Part shown: piece by piece, positions 56,531 through 64,000 of the stretch
Numbering within the stretch: the stretch's first letter is position 1
Layout of the letters: the number at the start of each line of letters is the position of its first letter
Source of the DNA: Plantago major
Taxonomy: Eukaryota; Streptophyta; Magnoliopsida; Lamiales; Plantaginaceae
NCBI GenBank assembly: GCA_026545765.1
Contig: CM048840.1
Location: forward strand, 86,084,877-86,148,876
DNA length: 64,000 nt
Direction: 5' to 3'
Position numbers and translations under genes: made by a program
The notes under the pieces: model-generated
The model's database searches: none
Told to the model about the DNA's origin: nothing
The model's input: the letters and a program-made list of their open reading frames with translations, nothing else

Positions 56531-58425
56531 CCTTTTTTTTTTTTTGGAACCAAGAGCTTTACTTTCTCATATCCAAAACAACGTACGTACAAAACCAATT
56601 CGAAGATCCAGGTAAAAAACTTAAAATCAGCTAACCAATCAAATTCTATCTAATGGGCTGCCCACAAAATAGACGCTGACAAGGCCCATGTAACTGCCTA
56701 AACTGTACACATCGATCATAAATACTCCGAATAATCCTTGGCCTAATTTGGCAATTCTTCGGCTTGTTCTGAAACGTAATCTCATTCTGATACTGCCAAA
56801 TACCATAAATTGTTTCTGCAACAGCAGCCTTGAGAAGCTGCGCCATCACACCCTTTCCTTTAGTCCCCAGACAAAGCCAAGTAACTTCTGTATCCCAGGA
56901 CCCAATAGTCTGTTGCATACGCAACCATTGAAGAACCATATTCCACACACTCTTAGTATAAACACATTCAAAAAATAGATGGTCATGCGTTTCTTGCAAA
57001 GAACAAAAACTACACACACCATCCGTAGCAATTCCAAACCTCAACATCCTGTCTTGAGTGAGCAAACGTCCATGTAAACACACCCACAAAATAAAAGTTG
57101 CTCTCGGTCGTGCTCTATTGCTAAACAGAAGTTTGCACCAGTTTACCTTCGGCTTGATCCCCCTCAAATCATGATAATACTTGCTGGTAGGAAAGTTTCC
57201 CCCATTCGGAATACACCCCCATGTCACACTTTGCAAAGCTCTATCCCTTTGTTTCAATATCACCTTAAACATCCAAGGGAAATTTGATTTAGGGATGTAA
57301 TCCATAACATCTGTTTGTTTGATGTAATATGCATGGATCCACCGAACCCAAAGCTTATCCGCCTTTTCACATAAATTCCACAGCAACTTCGTCATAGTTG
57401 CCCTGTTCCATTCAACAATAGAGATTATATTTAAACCCCCGGCATTTTTTGGGTCATATGATCCCATGCAATTGGTACCACTCCAAATAAAGGATCGACA
57501 CAAGCTCTCAATGTGGTGTAGCACTTTCTTCGGAGTAGGAAAAGCTTGGAGCCAATAGTTCGTTATAGAAAAGAGTACAATTTGTATAAGTTGTACCCGT
57601 CCCGTATAACTTAATAACCGCGCTGTCCAATGCTTAATTCTGCAGATTATTTTATCCACCAAAGGTTGACAGAGTTGCACAGTTAATTTTCGAGAAGATA
57701 GCGGCACCCCCAGATACTTGAACGGAATCTCCCCCAAACTGAAGCCAGTAGCCAGCAGAATCTGCTGCTCTAACCCCTACGGTATGCCCCCACAATAAAA
57801 ATGACACTTAGCCATATTTACTTTCAAACCCGTCGCCTCAGAAAACTGTCCCAACTGCTGCGCATCATAAACCGTAAAGATTCTAAATCACCTCGACAAA
57901 ACATCAACAAATCATCCGCAAAATAAATATTAACAATGTTCAACCGCTCACACCTTGGATGAAAATTAAAATTCGGCACCCCCCCCCCCCCCCCCAAATG
58001 TTGCAACTTCCTATGGAGATATTCCATGACCAAGACAAACAATAAGGGTGAGATTGGATCACCTTGCCGAATTCTCCGCTGTGCTTGAAGAAGTCGACTA
58101 GGTACCCCATTAATAGAGTATCTATATGAAACCGTTCGCACACAAATCATCACCCATCTCACAAACTTCATAGGAAAATTCAACTCCCTTAAAATATCCT
58201 CTAATGCATCCCATTCCACCGTATCATAAGCCTTTTGCAAATCAATTTGGAGCATACACCGTGGTTATATGCCTTTCCGCCCATACCCTTTCACCAATTC
58301 TTGCGCAATAATAATATTGTCATGAATTACTTTCCCGGGCAAGAAAGCCGATTGACCATCATCCACTACATCATTAATAACCTTGCTCGGTCGTGTTGTC
58401 AAGATCATAGAAATTATCTTGTAGT
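56531..58425 (-). mobile_element. L1-type LINE, minus strand, cut by the CACTA element
   Basis: A poly(T) run at 56533-56545 is the poly(A) tail of a minus-strand LINE. The RT continues up to 58425, where the CACTA terminus CACTACAAG begins; the upstream half of the LINE would lie beyond the CACTA, outside the window. Confidence 0.88.
56646..58425 (-). pseudogene. LINE reverse transcriptase and zf-RVT, broken
   Basis: From 58425: KIISMILTTRPSKVINDVVD, QSAFLPGKVIHDNI, a TAA, then LQIDLQKAYDTVEWDALED with the first catalytic Asp, RIRQGDPISPLLFVLVMEYL, a poly-Gly from the C17 run at 57979-57995, and IVNIYFADDLLMFCRGD (FADD active site, about 57925-57905). A frameshift lies in 57740-57830. Frame 57737-56646 holds PFKYLGVPLSSRKL, LLSYTGRVQLIQ and the zinc-binding region (WVCLHGRLLTQDR, CSFCSLQETHDHLFFEC). 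No RNase H is seen before the tail, unlike the LINE at 31.4 kb. Confidence 0.88.
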
Positions 58426-58444
58426 CACTACAAGAATTCTGGTA

Positions 58445-58920
58445 TTATAAATCCGTCGCCCCATAGCGACGAATCGCTTATGTTGGCGACGGATAATAAT
58501 TATCCGTCGCTTATTAGCGACGGATAATGTTATCCGTCGCTATATGGGCGACGGATTTTATTAATCCGTCGCCCATACTTAAAAATTAAATATTAACGAC
58601 GGATAAATTCTCCGTCGTTAATATTTATATTTAAAATTTAAAAAAATAAAAAAAGGCGACGGATAATTTATCCGTTGCTATATGGGCGACGGATTTTATT
58701 AATCCGTCGCCCATACTTTGACTTTTTTTTAAAAAAAATTAAATATTAACGACGGATAAACTATCCGTCGTTAATATTTATATTTAAAATTAAAAAAAAT
58801 AAAAAAAAGGCGACGGATAATTTATCCGTTGCTACGGGGCGACAGATAGTTATCCGTCACGGATAGTTATCCGTCGCTCCCGTAGCGACGGATCGGCCTT
58901 TGGGCCGACGGATACGTTTC
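58445..58920 (+). repeat. Subterminal palindromic repeat array of the large CACTA
   Basis: At least fifteen CGACGGAT or ATCCGTCG motifs, mostly paired as hairpins. A ~130-bp unit (58600-58690 and 58735-58830, ATATTAACGACGGATAAA...) is tandemly duplicated. Confidence 0.88.
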
Positions 58921-59219
58921 CATCGGCCCAGAAGGGTTTTATCGAACTGAAGCAGAAGCAGAAGCCATTTCGCTCTTCTGCTTCTTCCTTTCTCCTCCGT
59001 TTTTCTTCCTTTCTCCTCCGTCAAATCCGACCAATTGTTGACGATTCTTCTCAATCCTGGTGTCAATTCGAAGATCGTTGGACGAGGAGCTCGTTTCTTC
59101 CATCAATTTCAAATTTCATCCGCTATTTTCTTCGGAATCAACGGTATTTTGGCTAAACCCTAACTTTTGGAAATTTGGGATTTTTTTGATTTTTGACTAC
59201 TTATTCTCAATTGTATGTT

Positions 59220-59580
59220 TATAAGAAGTATGTAGTAGCTTGTTTAGTTAATTTGATCAATTATATGTAATTTGATATGTATATGTAATTTGATTTGTAT
59301 ATGTAATTTGATAGTTAGTTTAGTTAATTTGATATGAATATATGTAGTAATTCAATATGTATGTATGTTAATTTGATAAGTATGTATGTATGTTAATTAA
59401 TTATGTATGTAGTTAGTTTAGTTAATTTGATATGTATGTTAAGTATGTATGTAGTAATTCGATATGTATGTGTAATTTGATATGTATGTTAAGTATGTAT
59501 GTAGTTAGTTTAGTTAATTTGATATGTATGTATGTAGTAGTTTTGGTTGATTTGATAAATTCGTGTATGTACTAAATTAC
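59220..59580. repeat. Low-complexity ATGTATG/TTAGTTTAGTTAATTTGAT repeats
   Basis: Short interspersed repeats in the CACTA 5' region; matching, inverted AT-rich sequence occupies 24540-24960 in the small CACTA. No gene. Confidence 0.7.
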
Positions 59581-59832
59581 GAGGATGTAGTTAAGTGTTT
59601 TGAGCGATGGATAATTTGTTGATTATATTAACGTGTAATTTATAATTTATAACTTGTAGTAGTAAAACACTTAATAAATTTTCTAACATATCGAACACTT
59701 AATAATTAATTTATAAGGAATGTATAATAATTAACAATTAATCTCTACAATCTTCTTATCCGAATTGGAATCGATCTAATAAATTAAATACGATCTAATC
59801 AATTGGAACGTGTCAGGTTAAAAAAGTATACA

Positions 59833-60248
59833 ATGAATTCCGACCGTTCATGGATGTACGATCGTACGGCAGTAAATGGCAGAGTTTCTAGGAGTTTTGT
59901 AGAAGGGGTTAAAGGTTTCATCTCGTTTGCCATGGGACGTCCGGCTTGTGCAACTGGGGGTTGATAAAGTGTCCTTGCACATTGGAAACCTGCAGAAACA
60001 AGCAATTTATGACTCCTACAGCAGTATTCGAGCACTTGCGACGTTATGAATTCATGCCTGAGTATCATGTATGGATTCATCACGGTGAGGAAGCACCATC
60101 CATGGCATACCTCCAATGGAGGGAGATGCGGGGTTTGGGGCCGCCTATTGAGTACGTTTGTGCATGTCGGAACATGTGCATGGTGTATTGGGAGGAGGAT
60201 GTAGATCTGTTGGAATGCAAGTTCTGTGGTAGGGAGCGTCACAAGTGA
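59833..60248 (+). pseudogene. CACTA transposase first exon, copy A (frameshifted)
   Basis: ATG at 59833 gives MNSDRSWMYDRTAVNGRVSR and FVEGVKGFISFAMGRPAC, the transposase-associated domain. A frameshift near 59960 leads to GLIKCPCTLETCRNKQFMTP, TAVFEHLRRYEFMPEYHVWI and a Cys cluster (CACRNMCMVYWEEDVDLLEC). It is closer to the exon in the small CACTA element than to copy B downstream. Confidence 0.8.
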
Positions 60249-60520
60249 TGAGGAGGGGGCTGCAAGAGAATGATGAGTTTTATCCGTTTTGTCTCTAGGC
60301 TTGTATAACTAGTAATCATTAGTTGATATATGAAACCAAACATTATGGTAAAATTGAAGCTAATGTAACTTATATTATGTAATGCCGTAACAATTGATTG
60401 AAGCTAATATAACTTATATTACGTAGCAATTGATTGAATTATTGTGAAATTGATTTATTATCGTAAATGATAGACCTCGATCTAATGAAATTCAAATGTG
60501 TCAGGTTATTATCTAATTAT

Positions 60521-61435
60521 TCAATGAATACCGATCGTTCATGGATGTATTGTCGTACTCTAAATGTCAGAGTTCAATCGAGTTTTCTGAAAGGGGTTGA
60601 AGGTTTCATTGCATTTGCAATCTCAAATCCGGCTTGTGTAAAGGATGGGTTGATAAAGTGCCCTTGTGCAATGAAACAGTGCAGAAACAAGCAATACGTG
60701 ACTCCTACAGCGGTAGTCCAGCACTTGATGAAAAATGGATTCCTGCCTGCGTATTAGGTATGGAATCATCATGGTGAGGAAGCAGCACCGTCCAATACAT
60801 ATGACCAATACAAACAGCGTGGAAGGAAGAGAAAAAATGAACAAGTCGGGGAACAAAGTACATCTGAAGGCGATGCTATTCGAGCTCGAGTCGAACAAAT
60901 GGTGTATGATGCTGCAGGGGCAGAGTTCATGGACACAACTAACACTGAAATCGAGGTGGAGGAACCACCGAATCCCGAGGATCAGGTGTTCTTTGACTTG
61001 TTAGAATCATCAAGGAAGCCGGTTTATTCGGGGTGTAAGCTCACTGAGTTGTCTTTGTTGGCTCGGCTAATGAGTTGTAAGTCTAATGGCCAGCAATCTG
61101 AAACGAGCTTCAATGAATGGGTTGACGTAATGTCGGACCTTTGTCCTGAAGAAAACCTAGTTCCCACCAACTTTTACCAAGCGAAGAAAAAGATGCGGGG
61201 TTTAGGGTTGCTTGTGGTAGCCATAGACTGTTGTCCGAAAATGTGCATGATCTATTGGGAGGAGGATGCAGATCTAATACAATGCAAGTTCTGTGGTAAG
61301 GAACGATACAAGCGTTACAAGGAGGGGGGCGCAAAGAAACGACAGAAGAAAAATCTCCCACATAAGAAAAATGTGGTACTTCCCTCTAGCACCTCGTTTG
61401 AAAATATTATATGCTTCAAGTGCTTCTGCGGATAA
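60521..61435 (+). pseudogene. CACTA transposase first exon, copy B, and following linker
   Basis: NTDRSWMYCRTLNVRVQSSF, GVEGFIAFAISNPACVKDG, LIKCPCAMKQCRNKQYVTPT repeats the same domain in one frame; a TAG at 60755 follows FLPAY. Another frame continues with QYKQRGRKRKNEQVGEQS, FFDLLESSRKPVYSGCKLTE, LSLLARLMSCKSNGQQSETS and SDLCPEENLVPTNFYQAKKK, which is the usual region just after the associated domain. A WEEDADLIQCKFCGKERYKR segment comes last. Confidence 0.8.
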
Positions 61436-62468
61436 AATGCGGTGGCACAAGGAGCGAGTAATCTCGGATAATGCAGAAGATGGTAGAATGGACCATCTAG
61501 CAGACTCACCCGCATGGAAATCGTTTGCAAGACATATCCAGAGTTTGCAGCCGAATCTAGAAATGTACGATTGGGACTTTGTACGGATGGTTTTAACCCG
61601 TTCGGGAGTGAACGAAAATACTCTTGTTGGTCAGTTATGCTCACACCGTACAACTTGCCCCCCGGTGAGTGCATGAAGGAGCCATTCATGTTTCTGACTG
61701 CGTTGGTGCCTGGGCCGAAAGATCCTGGACTGACGTTGGATGTTTTCTTGCAACCCCTAATCAAGGAGCTAATCGAGTTGTGGACGGATGGATCCCTGCA
61801 TATGTGTGTCGACCAAAAATAACTTCACCTTGAGAGCAGCTCTTCTTTGGACTGTGAGTGACTTTCCTGTGTACTCCATGCTATCTGGAAGGAAAAACGC
61901 AAGGAAATATGCATGTCCACATTGCTTGGAGGATACTGATGCATTTAGACTGAAGGGTAGTGGAAATACGTTTGTGAAGAAAGAAGAAGATGATGGAGAC
62001 GCTGCTTTGTTTGATTTCCACGGGAAGCTAAAACGAATAGTGAGGATTGAATATTCCGGCTTGCCATTGAAACGAACCTTCTTGTTTGATGTTGAGTGGT
62101 ATGATCCTAATCCAGGAGGTACGAGGAAGAACGAGCAGTATGAAATGGTTGATGTGAAGCAAAATAAGAGGTACCGAACCAAGTATGAACCATTTATTCT
62201 GGCGACTCAAGCACGACAAGTGGTGTTTCTTGAATATCCAAGCAGGAAACGCGATAAGGCGGAATGGTTAGTTGCGGTACCTATTCGTGCTCGCTCGAAA
62301 GTAGAGTACATTGAGAAAGACGACTCAATTACCAACTCGTACCAACAAGAGGATGTCGATAAACAAGCAGAAAATCCCATAGAAGCAAATGATGAGTTGT
62401 TTGATCTGCACGAGGACCAATATGTAGACTTAGAGGACGGCGATAATGGTATTTTATGTGTATTATAA
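61436..62468 (+). pseudogene. CACTA transposase catalytic part, middle deleted
   Basis: Three frames in succession encode MRWHKERVISDNAEDGRMDH, LADSPAWKSFA, RNVRLGLCTDGFNPFG, VMLTPYNLPPGECMKEPFMF, LTALVPGPKDPGLTLDVFLQ and NFTLRAALLWTVSDFPVYSM with an ACPHC pair: the Transposase_21 domain. Right after CLEDTDAFRLK the chain jumps to DFHGKLKRIVRIEYSGLPLK, YDPNPGGTRKNEQYEMVDVK and FLEYPSRKRDKAEWLVAVPI, the C-terminal DUF4216-like part. The central portion (including DUF4218) is missing, so no active enzyme. Confidence 0.85.
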
Positions 62469-62577
62469 CAAGTTAGTAGTTGATAACAATTGAGTAATTA
62501 TATGTGTTATTATAATTTGTTCTGTATTATAACTCGTACTAACACATTTTATTGTATTTATTACATGTTTTTGCAAA

Positions 62578-64000
62578 TGTCGCGACAGAGGAAGTCCACC
62601 TATCGCTTACGCAACCAGCCGTATGATAGTGCTTGGGGGGCAGGTCGAGGACAGGGAGGGCTCGTAGTCGTGGCGAGGTCTGGATTCTGAGACCCCCCAG
62701 CAGTGATAGCGTAGGGCTCTACCATTCAGCCCGGACACATATTGTAGGGCGACCATGACGATTGTCCCTACCTCGTGTTTGATCCACTGAATCCCAACGT
62801 CAGGTGGGACGGGTTGCCTGTGATTTTTCCTGCTGGTCCTGCCAAGTAAGTATTATACATTCTTCTTAAATATGTAAAACATAACTTATGATAGTTGACA
62901 AGTATAAATTGTTGTACTAAAGTAATATATATTTGTTTCTTGTATCTTATAATTGACAACATTTTATGGCCTCGTGAGGTCCACAACAAACTAGGTGACA
63001 TCTCCCGGAGCAGGAGAGAGCCACCGGGGCAGGGTGGTGAGTGTTGGTCTCACATCTTGGACCGCATGAGGGCCGAGTACTTTGATGAGCTGAGGGTAAG
63101 TTAAAATATGTCATTCATTTATTTGTTATTATAATCGTTTTAATATGAGTGGTATGTTAGCCACTGTATATGAGTGGTATGTTAGCCACTGTATTTGGGT
63201 GATATGTTAGTCACCATTGTGTTAGTAAAATTTAGGACAATGTGAGTGGTATGTTAGCCACTATATGTGAGTGGTATGTTAGCCACTTTGTTTGGGTGAT
63301 ATGTTAGTCACCATATCTGTTATGTTGTTGTATCTTATTAAATTGATGTAACATGGTGACGTTATATATGTATTGACTTTGGATGTTGTATGAAATTGGA
63401 AATGTAGAAGGAGTACTTCATTCCAAGCAGATTGATCCCACAGATCTGACGTGTTTACTTAGTGGGATCTAAAGCTATCTGAGGATATGGTCTGTACTTG
63501 GAAGGCCATTCGGGATCGGAATGGCCCAATGCCTCCACAGGTTGATGCAGCGGAGTGGGTCCTTTGGGATGCCTAATGGCGCCAAACTGATGTCCAGGAC
63601 AATGCCTACATCAACAGACATAACCGGGCGTCTCAGTCTGATGCGGCAGGAAGGGTCGTTCACCACCTTGGGAGTCGATCTACTCTCACTAATTATTACC
63701 AATCGGTAAGTATATATATGTTTTTTTTTCAATCTAGCATTACGTGTATGTATTGTGTCTCTGCTCTATTACTTGCGAGATGATGAATTGTTGACTATAT
63801 ATGTTGTTCAGATCTCACGGGGGGAGGTGACATCTAAGTATGACATCTTCAAGAAGGCCAAGCAGAAGGGCGGGGTATGGACCGACTGCCGGGCCTCGTC
63901 TATTGCGGTATGTATATGTTGCTTAAAGTTTATATTTGTACATTATTACAAGTTATTTTTTAAAAACAGTAACTGATCATGATATCTGCTATTTACGATT
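62578..64000 (+). pseudogene. Second CACTA gene (TnpA/Ptta-like), partial
   Basis: ATG near 62578 starts MSRQRKSTYRLRNQPYDSAW. Further exon-like blocks: VFDPLNPNVRWDGLPVIFPA ending at a GTAAGT (about 62846), ILWPREVHNKLGDISRSRRE to AEYFDEL (62962-63096, then GTAAGT), WRQTDVQDNAYINRHNRASQ and HLGSRSTLTNYYQS (63578-63702), and SRGEVTSKYDIFKKAKQKGG (63815 on). This is the plant Ptta/En/Spm transposase-type second protein. Several stops are present near 62690-62740. The C-terminal exons lie past the window. Confidence 0.75.
63148..63312 (+). repeat. Palindromic minisatellite in a CACTA intron
   Basis: Six units of about 24-27 bp such as GAGTGGTATGTTAGCCACTG and GGGTGATATGTTAGTCACC; each unit can fold on itself (GTGGtatgttagCCAC), with compensating changes between variants. 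Confidence 0.85.

Larger units (their letters stand above)
58426..64000 (+). mobile_element. Large CACTA/EnSpm element, 3' end outside the window
   Basis: Starts CACTACAAGAATTCTGG, preceded by AGT (58423-58425). A subterminal array of CGACGGAT/ATCCGTCG palindromes follows, then transposase (TNPD-type) exons and a second TnpA-like gene on +. It shares ends and both genes with the smaller element at 22571-25589. Internal frameshifts and a missing middle part of the transposase show that it is not autonomous either. Confidence 0.9.

Overview
This window is nuclear DNA of a flowering plant, most likely a eudicot, and almost all of it is transposable-element sequence. The evidence is plant-lineage retroelements (Tat-type Ty3/gypsy with a second RNase H, Sirevirus-like Ty1/copia, plant L1-type LINEs), plant DNA transposons (MULE, CACTA/EnSpm, hAT, Stowaway, Helitron), GT-AG introns and AT-rich intergenic DNA. 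I see no rRNA, tRNA, CRISPR array or operon, and no clearly intact cellular gene. A few short stretches (about 29.9-30.4 kb and 47.1-48.7 kb) look like decayed or exon-sized host-gene pieces.

Layout. 1-4442: decayed Ty3/gypsy polyprotein. 4443-15520: a young but defective Sirevirus-like copia element; the two LTRs align without gaps over 1,218 bp, but the catalytic part of reverse transcriptase is deleted. It has an extra ORF after pol, several polypurine tracts and a recurrent CAATGTTG/CAACATTG palindrome. 15521-19746: a second, unrelated, 5'-truncated copia element joined through a scrambled junction. 19747-20297: piece of a MULE transposase gene. 20295-28849: a full-length MULE whose terminal inverted repeats flank two convergent genes (a GRF zinc-finger ORF on + and a broken mudrA-like transposase on -). 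The transposase is split by a 3,019-bp CACTA element with a TAG target duplication (22571-25589).

28850-31378: LTR-like and possible 5'-UTR sequence. 31379-33094: 5'-truncated LINE. 33299-37312: complete-looking hAT element with a three-exon BED/hAT transposase that is open throughout but carries an 87-bp in-frame tandem duplication. 37370-42100: MITEs and a TIR element with a GC-rich hairpin core. 42110-46546: three Helitron 3' segments in the same orientation, with Pif1-type helicase remnants. 47.1-48.7 kb: unidentified decayed coding sequence. 49.3-50.3 kb: LTR-like DNA.

50320-54641: a minus-strand LTR element reduced to two LTRs, primer-binding site and 381 bp of interior; one LTR is interrupted by a hAT MITE. 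56236-56440: Stowaway MITE. 56531-58425: minus-strand LINE, cut by a second, larger CACTA element (58426 to beyond the window end). That CACTA is the parental type of the one inside the MULE.

Functionally this is a nested transposon landscape. The only reading frames that look intact are the hAT transposase (with its duplication), the 151-residue GRF-finger ORF of the MULE and the copia-2 reverse transcriptase block. All other element genes carry stops, frameshifts or deletions.
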